In this document: positions 17,024 through 24,120 of the stretch, in pieces
Position numbering within the stretch: position 1 is the first letter of the stretch
Layout: the number at the start of each line of letters is the position of its first letter
NCBI GenBank assembly: GCA_009740415.1
Contig: WOYE01000009.1
Span: 434,001 to 498,000 of the forward strand
Length of the DNA stretch: 64,000 nucleotides
Direction of reading: 5' to 3'
Source of the DNA: Planococcaceae bacterium Storch 2/2-2
GTDB lineage: Bacteria; Bacillota; Bacilli; Bacillales_A; Planococcaceae
Translations under genes and position numbers: made by a program
The notes under the pieces: generated by a model
The model's input: the letters and a program-made list of their open reading frames with translations, nothing else
What the model was told of the DNA's origin: nothing
Databases searched by the model: none

Positions 17024-17475
17024 TCACGTCGTTCTCGTTGCTTTTGGTCAGCGAGTTCGAACAAATGTTCATACGATGAAATGTCGATTTCTAATTTTTT
17101 CATATGTTTTCGTAAAAAGTTATGGTCGCGTTTCGGTGTAGCTAAAATGTAACCTTTTAACATATGATGGAGCGTAATTTGCTCCGCACCATCTTCCAAT
17201 GCGACTTCACCAATTTTCGCACCGATTTTTTGTTTCGCCACCGGGCGGAACAGTTCCGGTACGGGACTGACGAATTCTTCTAATAAGTTGCGCATCTCAT
17301 CGTTCCATAAGTGGAGAGATTCGTTCACGTAATGCTCTTCCCAGTCGATGGCTGATTTTCCGTCAGCTTTCGGGATTCGCTTTAAAAACTTTCGGAACAT
17401 GAAAAATCCACCGATGGCGAACAAGCCGATGAGGACGACGCACCAAACGATAATGAACCACATAAATGCGCTCAA
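17002..17475 (-). CDS. DUF2621 (YneK-like) membrane protein
   Basis: A 157-residue protein with one N-terminal membrane helix (about residues 5-27) followed by MFRKFLKRIPKADGKSAIDWEEHYV, as in Bacillus YneK. I chose a TTG start at 17475 because AGAGGTG lies 7 bases upstream; a longer frame exists but has no ribosome site. In Bacillus yneK follows ccdC, which is 2.2 kb away here, so the linkage is partly kept. Function is unknown. Confidence 0.78.
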   Translation of the reverse strand: MSAFMWFIIVWCVVLIGLFAIGGFFMFRKFLKRIPKADGKSAIDWEEHYVNESLHLWNDEMRNLLEEFVSPVPELFRPVAKQKIGAKIGEVALEDGAEQITLHHMLKGYILATPKRDHNFLRKHMKKLEIDISSYEHLFELADQKQRERREKEAVAK

Positions 17476-17658
17476 TGACTTCACCTCTTTTAATTCTCTT
17501 TTCATTATAACGAGTTCACGATCAAAAATCATCATTTGTGACTACATTGTCAGAAGTCGTTTATCGATTCGTCATTTGAGGGAAGAGAAGGAGAGACGAA
17601 TGTCGAAAGGGAGCTTTCACGAAAAAGACGGAGTTTTTCGCACGACGAGTCGTGGCAT

Positions 17659-17687
17659 TTGTCGAACGAGTCTTTTTTTGCTAGACT
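17659..17687 (+). promoter_or_regulatory. Probable sigma-A promoter of the sco gene
   Basis: TTGTCG and TAGACT are spaced by 17 bases, 28 bases before the chosen ATG at 17715. Confidence 0.45.
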
Positions 17688-17714
17688 AATAATTATTTGA
17701 TAGGGGCGACCTCG

Positions 17715-18299
17715 ATGAAAAAGTGGCTTATCGGAATGATTGCGCTTTCTTTCGTCGTATTGACGGGGTGTGCGTCAGATCCAGACGGGTTTACGCGCGA
17801 TCACTCGTACGATGTCGAACCGTTCCAATGGACGAACCAACACGGCGAAACGGTTTCGAACGAAGATTTGAAAGGGCGCGTATGGCTCGCACAATTTATT
17901 TTTACGAATTGTACGACGGTCTGTTTGCCGATGATGGCGAATATGACGAGTTTACAAGATCGGTTGGAAGAGGAAGGTCTCGACTATACGATCGTGTCGT
18001 TTTCTGTTGACCCAGCGCACGATACGCCGGACGTCTTGTCGCGTTACATTGAAGGGTATGCGCCGAGTGCGCCAGAAAAATGGCAGTTGCTTACAGGTTA
18101 CGAGCAAGACGAAATCGCCGATTTTGCGGTCGATTCGTTCAAAGCGCTCGTCATCGATGACCCGAATTCAGATCAAGTCATTCATGGGACGAGTTTTTAC
18201 CTCGTCAACGAAGAAGGTGTCGTCGTGAAGACGTACCAAGGAGCATCGGACGTACCGGTGGAAGAAATCGTCCAAGATATGACCGCATTGACGAAATAA
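17715..18299 (+). CDS. Sco/SenC-family copper chaperone lipoprotein
   Basis: A 194-residue lipoprotein (lipobox LTGC near residue 15). It has the copper-binding CxxxC in FTNCTTVCLPMM and the distal His in VIHGTSFYLV, on a thioredoxin-like fold. Sco proteins deliver copper to the CuA site of cytochrome c oxidase; the Bacillus counterpart is YpmQ. I chose the ATG at 17715, where the lipoprotein signal begins. It is followed at 22 bp by a lytic transglycosylase gene. Confidence 0.86.
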   Translation: MKKWLIGMIALSFVVLTGCASDPDGFTRDHSYDVEPFQWTNQHGETVSNEDLKGRVWLAQFIFTNCTTVCLPMMANMTSLQDRLEEEGLDYTIVSFSVDPAHDTPDVLSRYIEGYAPSAPEKWQLLTGYEQDEIADFAVDSFKALVIDDPNSDQVIHGTSFYLVNEEGVVVKTYQGASDVPVEEIVQDMTALTK

Positions 18300-18321
18300 T
18301 GAAAAAAGAAAGGGGCTCTTT

Positions 18322-19008
18322 ATGGCACGTCAACGATCGAAACAGAAGCGCACGAAAAGCCGTTGGAAAATACGGTTCATTCTTTTATTAACACCCGTCG
18401 TCATCGGCTTATATGCGACGCTCGCTTTTTTATTTTTAACATTTGAGCGACCGGACATCGTCCACAAATCGGTAAATGCGCTCGCTGATGAATGGTACGA
18501 TCGGACGGGACGGTTGAGCGTGCCAGAAGAGTACATCCCGATTTACCAACGCGCCGCGGAAACGTATGACGTGCCGTGGACATTGCTTGCGGCCGTTCAC
18601 CGAATTGAAACGCGGTTTTCGACAATGTCGACACTCGTTTCACCGGTCGGTGCAGAAGGCCATATGCAATTTATGCCGTGTACGTTCGTCGGATGGGGGC
18701 ACCCGAGCTGTGAAGGGCTCGGTGAAGGCGACATTCCAGAAAGCGAGAAGACAGATCCAGCGGTCATCGCACAATACGGTGGATTCGGCGTCGATGCGAA
18801 TGGTGACGGCATCGCCGACCCGTTCGATTTAGAAGATGCGATCTTTTCAGCAGCGCACTATTTATCGAGTACAGGTGCGGCCGAAGGAAATGTCAAAAAA
18901 GCATTATATCATTACAACCAAAGTGACCAATACGTCTCGGACGTGTACGCGTATTTCGAAGCGTACGAACAGTCGCGCGAAGAGATGGAATTGGCACGTT
19001 CACAATAA
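18322..19008 (+). CDS. Lytic transglycosylase-like cell-wall protein
   Basis: A 228-residue protein with a basic cytoplasmic tip, one membrane helix (about residues 19-39) and an outside goose-lysozyme/SLT-like domain. The catalytic Glu is in VHRIETRFS near residue 98, with GHMQFMP and DANGDGIADPFDLEDAIFSA downstream, as in transglycosylases that cleave peptidoglycan glycans. AGGGG precedes the ATG. It shares a transcript with the Sco gene and ends at a strong terminator. Confidence 0.83.
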   Translation: MARQRSKQKRTKSRWKIRFILLLTPVVIGLYATLAFLFLTFERPDIVHKSVNALADEWYDRTGRLSVPEEYIPIYQRAAETYDVPWTLLAAVHRIETRFSTMSTLVSPVGAEGHMQFMPCTFVGWGHPSCEGLGEGDIPESEKTDPAVIAQYGGFGVDANGDGIADPFDLEDAIFSAAHYLSSTGAAEGNVKKALYHYNQSDQYVSDVYAYFEAYEQSREEMELARSQ

Positions 19009-19017
19009 GACGACGAG

Positions 19018-19045
19018 AGATGGGCGAATGCGCCCATCTTTTTTT
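19018..19045 (+). terminator. Terminator after the lytic transglycosylase gene
   Basis: AGATGGGCG pairs perfectly with CGCCCATCT across a 4-base loop, followed by a T-run. Confidence 0.9.
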
Positions 19046-19189
19046 AGTGGGATCGATTTTTCAGAAAGGGTGTCTATTTTTCGAGTGAGGAACGCTCGCT
19101 TGTCGTGAGCGTCTGTCATTTGGAAAGGCTCTTCCGAAAAAGCGTCCATTGGATCCGGAAGAAAGATAAAAAATTTTATAGGGTTTTAC

Positions 19190-19404
19190 GCCCAAATCAC
19201 CTTGTGTTTGAATGTACTTTTGAACAGCCTCCTTACTAGCATTTCCAATGCTGCATGAGAAATATCCATCACTCCAGAAAGTTCGTTCCTTCCAAAAATG
19301 TTGAGAAAGGTACTCACTATGTTTTTGCCAGATTCTATTTCATGACCTACTTTTGATAGTGGCTTTTTCCGATACTTACAAACAAATATGAGATGACACA
19401 TCAT
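19190..19404 (-). pseudogene. tnpA: tnpA (Y1 HUH transposase), internally deleted and frameshifted
   Basis: The N-terminal part MMCHLIFVCKYRKKPLSKVG matches IS200-type TnpA. After it, the second reading frame encodes HFWKERTFWSDGYFSCSIGN and ASKEAVQKYIQTQG, the conserved C-terminal end. The central half with the HUH motif is missing and the two parts are out of frame, so no active transposase can be made. Movement would need a TnpA from another copy. Confidence 0.82.
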
Positions 19405-19479
19405 TCCTAGTATATTGTTGATATACTTACTAAATTTTTATATATTTTTAGTGTATATAAAAAAGGGGGGTGAAAAGCA

Positions 19480-20631
19480 ATGCTTATTCATAAAGCGTAT
19501 AAATTTCGTATTTACCCTAACAAAAACCAAGAGGTTTTAATTGCTAAAACCATTGGTTGTTCTCGTTTTGTATTTAATCACTTTTTAGCTAAATGGCAAG
19601 ATGCTTATCAAGAGACAGGCAAAGGGTTAACCTATACGACTTGTTCTTCTCAATTAACACAATTAAAGAAAGAATTGGAATGGCTAAAAGAAGTAGATAG
19701 TATCGCTTTACAGTCTTCTCTTAAAAATCTTGCTGACGCATATAGTAGATTTTTCAAGAAACAAAATAAAGCGCCACGCTTTAAATCTAAAAAGAATAGA
19801 GTTCAGTCGTATGTTACAAAACATACGAACGGGAACATCGCTGTTGTAGGTAATAAGATTAAATTACCTAAACTAGGATTAGTAAAGTTCGCTAAAAGTC
19901 GTGAGGTAGAAGGACGTATTTTAAACGCTACAGTCAGACGTAACCCAAGCGGGAAATACTTTGTATCTATACTCGTTGAAACAGAAATAAAGGAATTACC
20001 AAAAACCAATTCTTCCATAGGGGTAGATCTTGGATTAAAAGACTTTGCGATTCTTTCGAATGGTGAAGTATTTAGTAATCCCAAATGGTTTCGTAAGCTA
20101 GAAGAAAAATTAGCGAAAGAACAGCGTATTCTATCAAGAAGACGGCAATTAGCAATAAAAAGAAAATGTAAATTAAGCGAAGCTAAAAACTATCAAAAAC
20201 AAAGACGGAAAGTCGCAAGAATACATGAGAAGATCGTCAATGCACGAACCGATTACTTGCAAAAAATCTCTACTGAAATCATCAAAAACCACGATGTGAT
20301 CGGAATAGAAGATTTGCAAGTGTCAAATATGCTAAAGAACCGCAAACTATCTAAAGCAATTAATGAGGTTTCATGGTATCAATTCCGAACCATGCTAGAG
20401 TACAAAGCAAAATGGTACGGGAAACAAGTGATCGTTGTATCCAAGACGTTTGCCAGCTCTCAATTATGCTCAAATTGCGGATACCAAAACAAAGACGTTA
20501 AAAACCTTAATCTCCGTGAGTGGACGTGTCCGTCATGTAAGACACATCACGATCGAGATATTAACGCAGGACAGAATCTTAAAAAAGAAGCCGAAAGACT
20601 TCTAACCGTAGGGACTACGGGGATCGCCTAA
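19480..20631 (+). CDS. tnpB: TnpB RNA-guided endonuclease
   Basis: A 383-residue TnpB of the IS200/IS605 group, the ancestor type of Cas12. The RuvC residues are intact: D183 (GVDLGLKD), E277 (IGIEDLQV) and D360 (HDRDINAGQ). The zinc ribbon has C330, C333, C350 and C353. The N-terminus [17 protein letters not shown] is typical. A GGGGGGTG ribosome site precedes the ATG. Codon use is AT-rich, unlike the neighbours. It should cut DNA that matches its own guide next to a short TAM. Confidence 0.93.
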   Translation: MLIHKAYKFRIYPNKNQEVLIAKTIGCSRFVFNHFLAKWQDAYQETGKGLTYTTCSSQLTQLKKELEWLKEVDSIALQSSLKNLADAYSRFFKKQNKAPRFKSKKNRVQSYVTKHTNGNIAVVGNKIKLPKLGLVKFAKSREVEGRILNATVRRNPSGKYFVSILVETEIKELPKTNSSIGVDLGLKDFAILSNGEVFSNPKWFRKLEEKLAKEQRILSRRRQLAIKRKCKLSEAKNYQKQRRKVARIHEKIVNARTDYLQKISTEIIKNHDVIGIEDLQVSNMLKNRKLSKAINEVSWYQFRTMLEYKAKWYGKQVIVVSKTFASSQLCSNCGYQNKDVKNLNLREWTCPSCKTHHDRDINAGQNLKKEAERLLTVGTTGIA

Positions 20632-20714
20632 TCAATTAGAGTTCGTTAGAACTCTGTACTTAGGAATCCACTACGGCTTTAGCCTAGTGGTAGTTCAATT
20701 TTTAAGGCGCTCGG
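20600..20714 (+). ncRNA. Predicted omega (guide) RNA at the right end of the element
   Basis: Three consecutive hairpins end at TTCAA: CCGTAG/CTACGG (20606-20620), AGAGTTC/GAACTCT (20638-20655) and CCACTA-GGC/GCC-TAGTGG (20668-20690). This is the pattern of TnpB omega RNA 3' scaffolds. The following 16 bases, TTTTTAAGGCGCTCGG (20699-20714), would be the guide. The 5' end inside tnpB is not determinable here. Confidence 0.65.
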
Positions 20715-21264
20715 ATTTTCGTTGAAACAGATTCAACGAATGATGAACGATCCGTCGTTCGACCGGGAGGAAGCGTTACGTCTTCAACACCGTATGCTCC
20801 TCGAAGAACAGCGCCGGATTCATGAAATGATTCGAATGATTGAAAAAACGATCCGACATGAGAAAGGGGAAATCGATATGTCTCATCGAGAAAAGTTTGA
20901 AGGATTTGATTTTAGTGAAAACGTTTACGAACAGGAAGCGCGCGAAAAGTGGGGAGATGCTGCGGTCGATGAGGGAAATGAAAACGTACTCCCTCAGCAA
21001 GAAGCGATCAATGAACAGTTTCGTCGTCTCGCCGCCTTGCGGATGCATGCGCCTCATTCGAACGAAGTGCAAGAAGCGATCCATGCATGGTACGAGTTGT
21101 TACATACGATCGGAACGTACTCTTACGAAGCGTTTCGAGGATTAGGCGAACTGTACGTCGCGGATGAACGGTTTACGGAAAACATCGACCAATTCGGGGA
21201 AGGACTCGCTTCCTTTTTACGCGAAGCGATGACGTATTATGTCGAACAGAAGAAGGCGTTGTAA
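20701..21264 (+). pseudogene. MerR/TipAS-type regulator, 5' part lost at the IS insertion
   Basis: The frame reads FKALGFSLKQIQRMMNDPSF from the IS border, which is the second half of a MerR DNA-binding domain. A dimerisation helix and a TipAS-like ligand domain follow (FEGFDFSENVYEQEAREKWG ... EAMTYYVEQKKAL). The N-terminal helix-turn-helix is missing; the 130 bases left of the element do not encode it in any frame. TipAS regulators sense drugs. A TTG at 20722 could start a shorter protein but has no ribosome site. Confidence 0.78.
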
Positions 21265-21301
21265 CGAGAGCTGTTCGCCCGTCGCCGCTCGGTAAGCAAA
21301 G

Positions 21302-21367
21302 AAAAAACATACGATCTTTCACCGTATGCGTCACGAGGACGTTCGGTCAAAGCATCGTATGTTTTTT
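21302..21367. terminator. Long bidirectional hairpin with an alternative inner stem
   Basis: AAAAAACATACGAT pairs with ATCGTATGTTTTTT (14 bp) around 38 bases. The left arm can instead pair with CGTATG at 21323-21328. It lies between the broken regulator and the convergent GlsB-type gene. Confidence 0.6.
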
Positions 21368-21379
21368 GGCGTTGTTTCA

Positions 21380-21637
21380 TTATGCGGGGCGATTCATCGA
21401 TTTCATAATGAGGCTGACGATTGCGACCAACACGATCGCACCGACGAGCGCTGGGAAAATGTAGAAGCTTGAAACTGTCGGACCCCATTGTCCGAGTAAA
21501 TTGCCACCGATCCATGCACCGATAATACCTGCAATGATGTTACCGATAATACCACCTGGAATGTCTTTTCCTAAAATCATTCCTGCAAGCCATCCTAAAA
21601 TACCACCGATGATTAAATACCAAATGAAACTAAACAT
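21380..21637 (-). CDS. GlsB/YeaQ/YmgE-family stress membrane protein
   Basis: An 85-residue, three-helix, glycine-rich membrane protein (GGILGWLAGMILGK, GIIGNIIAGIIGAWIGGNLLG). The family is called transglycosylase-associated protein and is stress-induced in many bacteria, without a known activity. AAGGAG precedes the ATG. A sigma-B-like promoter lies about 55 bases upstream, in keeping with a general-stress role. Confidence 0.9.
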   Translation of the reverse strand: MFSFIWYLIIGGILGWLAGMILGKDIPGGIIGNIIAGIIGAWIGGNLLGQWGPTVSSFYIFPALVGAIVLVAIVSLIMKSMNRPA

Positions 21638-22065
21638 AAGACCTCACTCCTTTTTTTTAAAACTAGTTGGTAATGTGTTGTACTTTATGAATACCACCTC
21701 GTTTTTATTTCAAACATTGTTCACACAATTTGTTTGTAAACGTTTCGAAAAGAACGTGAAGCGGAACGTAGACAACCGTGCGAGAAGCGTATGAACAAGA
21801 CGACGAGGTCGTCGGATGTTTAACGGTGCTCGGTTGATTGCCACGGATGATAAAAATTTGAGCATTTAGTGTACGAACGATAGGAAAATAAGGTACACTA
21901 GCGAATGGTAATCTCCGTTTTTGAAAAAGGATTTTCTCGTCCATCGATACCAATGTTTCATAGTGGGTTGGACTCAAAATGAAAAAAGAGAGAATATGTT
22001 TTCAAAAACGAGTGATGAGCGAGTAGAATAGAAGAACGTAGTCGTTTAAGAAGGGAGATAGTTGG
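21638..22065. other. Divergent promoter region
   Basis: This 428-base gap separates the GlsB-type gene from the coiled-coil protein gene. It holds the sigma-B-like site at 21691-21715 and, near its right end, TTCAAA-N17-TAGAAT (22001-22029), a plausible promoter for the gene at 22066. No convincing open frame was seen. Confidence 0.5.
21691..21715 (-). promoter_or_regulatory. Sigma-B-type promoter of the GlsB-type gene
   Basis: On the minus strand GTTTGA (21715-21710) and TGGTAT (21696-21691) are spaced by 13 bases, close to the general-stress consensus GTTTAA-N12-15-GGGTAT. It lies at the right distance from the ATG at 21637. Confidence 0.55.
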
Positions 22066-22512
22066 ATGTTAGGGTTTTTTGGTAATCTGATCGTCTGGGT
22101 CGGAGTACCGGTCGCTATTTTTTACTATGGCTATCGGCAGTTCAAACTATGGAAACGAGAAGGCGAATCGGAGGAAAAGAAGAAAAATTTCGCCTATTTA
22201 TTGTTCGTACCGATGGGTTTGTTGTTGATCGGTGCGTTGATCATCCCGGACGGATGGGTTGAATTGAAAGATATGGAAGAGCGTCTCGCGCAAGAGGAAC
22301 AGCGCGTCGAAGAGATGAAAAGTGAAATGACACAAAAAGAAAAAGAATTGTCACAAGTGAAAAAAGAGTTGAAACAGACGACGAAGCAGTTGGAAGAGTT
22401 GACCGAATCGAAAGAAGAAGAAATCGACCGACTGTCGAAAGAATTGAGCGAAGCGCAAAAAGAGTTAGAAGAGAAAGAACAGTCGGAAGAAACACCGGCT
22501 TGGGGTTGGTAA
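22066..22512 (+). CDS. Membrane protein with coiled-coil tail
   Basis: A 148-residue protein with two membrane helices (about residues 5-23 and 43-62) and a long charged coiled coil (about 68-140) rich in Glu, Lys and Gln. AAGGGAG precedes the ATG. It ends one base before the Nudix gene. I recognise no family; the shape suggests a membrane-tethered scaffold. Confidence 0.7.
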   Translation: MLGFFGNLIVWVGVPVAIFYYGYRQFKLWKREGESEEKKKNFAYLLFVPMGLLLIGALIIPDGWVELKDMEERLAQEEQRVEEMKSEMTQKEKELSQVKKELKQTTKQLEELTESKEEEIDRLSKELSEAQKELEEKEQSEETPAWGW

Positions 22513-22513
22513 C

Positions 22514-22909
22514 ATGGAACCGAGAGTCGGAGTCGGCGCGGTCATCGTGAACGCCGATGGTGAATGGTTACTGTTGCAACGGAAACGATCGCCAGAAGCG
22601 GGATGTTGGAGTATTCCAGGCGGGAAAGTCGACTGGATGGAGACGATCGAAGAAGCGATCGTTCGTGAAGTGAAAGAAGAACTCGGCGTCGTCGTTCAGT
22701 TGGAACGTTTGCTCGGTGTGACAAATCACCGTTTACGGGAAGAGAACGCACATTGGGTCGCACCGACGTTTCAAGCGTCTATACTTGAAGGGGTACCGTA
22801 CAACGTCGAACCTGAAAAGCATGAGGCCGTTCGTTGGATCCACCCTGATGACTGGCCACCGAACGTGACGGAGACGACGAAAGCGGCGTATCGTTTCTTT
22901 AAAGGTTAA
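22514..22909 (+). CDS. Nudix hydrolase
   Basis: A 131-residue Nudix protein with the complete box G-x5-E-x7-REVKEELGV (residues about 36-58). Such enzymes hydrolyse nucleoside diphosphates linked to another group. The start ATG lies one base after the stop of the upstream coiled-coil gene, so translation is coupled. The substrate cannot be read from the sequence. Confidence 0.88.
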   Translation: MEPRVGVGAVIVNADGEWLLLQRKRSPEAGCWSIPGGKVDWMETIEEAIVREVKEELGVVVQLERLLGVTNHRLREENAHWVAPTFQASILEGVPYNVEPEKHEAVRWIHPDDWPPNVTETTKAAYRFFKG

Positions 22910-22926
22910 CGAGAATGGGCAAGGAG

Positions 22927-22955
22927 TTGACAAAAGATTACGCGTGCCGTATACT
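22927..22955 (+). promoter_or_regulatory. Strong sigma-A promoter of a non-coding RNA
   Basis: TTGACA and TATACT with exactly 17 bases between them, the best promoter match in the window. No protein gene follows on this strand before the terminator at 23207, so it must drive an RNA. Confidence 0.8.
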
Positions 22956-22961
22956 AAGAGT

Positions 22962-23245
22962 ACGTATGAGGAAGAAAATTATGCACGTAATCTGGCACTC
23001 TGTTGTCAATTTTTGAAGACACTTATTCACACTGGCGCAGTTATAGAGCTGCAAGGACGCAAAAGTAGGTAGGGTTTGCGTTGCTTAAGCGAGAAAAAAG
23101 AAACAGAACATGAACCGCGGCTGTGAAACGAATGATCGTTTCACGACGAGACGAAAGCTAGCGTCTCACGAAAGAAGTTACGCAACATAATATCGAATCA
23201 ATACTAAAGGGGTAGTCCGCTCAAGCGGACTACCCCTTGTTCATT
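22962..23245 (+). ncRNA. Free-standing structured RNA, family not recognised
   Basis: About 280 bases between a near-consensus promoter and a strong terminator, with no likely open frame. A long-range closing stem joins ATTATG-CGTAA (22978-22990) to TTACG-CATAAT (23178-23191). Inside are hairpins GCAG/CTGC (23037-23052), CGCAAA/TTTGCG (23058-23080), GTGAAACG/CGTTTCAC (23123-23144) and GAGACG/CGTCTC (23148-23167). It does not show the hallmarks of tmRNA, RNase P RNA or SRP RNA. The 6S type is not excluded but the many hairpins argue against it. It lies between a Nudix gene and the convergent pncA. Confidence 0.7.
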
Positions 23246-23248
23246 TCT
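23207..23248. terminator. Terminator shared by the ncRNA and pncA
   Basis: AAGGGGTAGTCCGCT pairs perfectly over 15 bp with AGCGGACTACCCCTT, followed on the plus strand by a T-rich tract. Confidence 0.9.
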
Positions 23249-23250
23249 TT

Positions 23251-23796
23251 TTACGAAACGATCGTCGCGTTCAACACATTTTTGAAATGTTTCAATGCGA
23301 ATTGGTGTGCCTCCATGTCGAAACTTGCGACGCCGCGCTCGTGAATGAAAAGGTCATACCCTAAATTGTACGCATCGATCGCCGTATGCAAAATGCAAAT
23401 GTCGGTACAGACGCCGAGTAAATGAACTTCCTTAATACCACGTGCGCGAAGTAAAATGTCGAGGTTCGTTCCTGCGAATGCGCTGTAACGTGTTTTGTCC
23501 ATCCAAACGATATCGTCTTTATGCCGTTCGTAGACGTCTTTTAATTTCCCGAACGGTTCACGACCTTTCGTCCCTCTTACGTTATGAGGTGGGAAAAGAG
23601 CCGTCTCCGGGTGAAACGGATCGTTCGCTTCATGCATATCGTTCGGCATGACGACGAACTGACCGTTTTCTAAAAATTCAATCGTCGTGTCGACCATGTA
23701 TTGTTCCAAGTTGATCCCGGGAAGGCCGCACGTCAAATTGCCGTCTTCGGCGACGAAGTCGTACGTATAATCGATGACGAGTAACGCTTTATCCAT
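23251..23796 (-). CDS. pncA: Nicotinamidase (isochorismatase fold)
   Basis: A 181-residue cysteine hydrolase close to Bacillus PncA. The triad is visible: Asp in VIDYTYDF, Lys in DKTRYSAFAGT and the nucleophile Cys in LLGVCTDICI. It turns nicotinamide into nicotinate for NAD recycling. I chose the ATG at 23796, with AGGAGG 7 bases upstream. It is monocistronic and convergent with the structured RNA. Confidence 0.88.
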   Translation of the reverse strand: MDKALLVIDYTYDFVAEDGNLTCGLPGINLEQYMVDTTIEFLENGQFVVMPNDMHEANDPFHPETALFPPHNVRGTKGREPFGKLKDVYERHKDDIVWMDKTRYSAFAGTNLDILLRARGIKEVHLLGVCTDICILHTAIDAYNLGYDLFIHERGVASFDMEAHQFALKHFKNVLNATIVS

Positions 23797-24120
23797 TGAC
23801 AAACCTCCTTTCTCTCATTGTACGATGACGTTCGACTCTAGTATACCAACTGTCAAGACAGTTCGCATCTTTTTGAGCGAAGAAGGTGGAATGTCGTTTG
23901 CGCTGTAAAAAAGGGGCGTTTAAACGAAAAAAAGTGCGTTTGTCCATTGATAAGAAAAAGAAGGCCATTGTTACGTCGAGTCATTCATATTTCTTATAGT
24001 AACGTATAATTATATTATATTTTACTTATGAATGGACGTAAGGTATGATGAAGATGAAGCAAGTGTGCACCATGCACATTTCAAATTTAAGCTTTACACC
24101 TATAAGGAGGAAGATTAAAC
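23797..24120 (+). other. acnA promoter and leader region
   Basis: This 324-base gap holds the pncA ribosome site on the left and an AT-rich zone with TATAAT at 24005-24010 as the likely acnA -10. TTAT-N8-ATAA (23994-24009) is a dyad overlapping the -10 and might bind a repressor. The leader then holds a small hairpin, TGTGCA-CCA-TGCACA (24064-24078), before the AAGGAGG at 24103. Confidence 0.45.

Larger units (their letters stand above)
19180..20698 (+). mobile_element. IS200/IS605-type element with tnpB and broken tnpA
   Basis: The segment is markedly AT-rich against its flanks and carries divergent tnpA (broken) and tnpB genes, the IS605 layout. The right end is inferred at ...GTGGTAGTTCAA (20698), resembling known right ends that carry a TnpB guide RNA scaffold. 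The left end is inferred just after TTTAT (19175-19179). The element splits a MerR/TipAS-type regulator whose 3' part resumes at about 20699. As is usual for this class there is no target duplication. End positions are inferred, not proven. Confidence 0.78.

Noticed and set aside
21735-21748. CcpA catabolite site (cre) TGTAAACGTTTCGA
   Set aside because: Two of the fixed positions mismatch and it is not placed near a convincing promoter.
23051-23080. c-di-GMP (GEMM) riboswitch, from GGACGCAAA in the structured RNA
   Set aside because: The remaining GEMM core and tetraloop-receptor elements are missing, and no gene lies downstream on the same strand.
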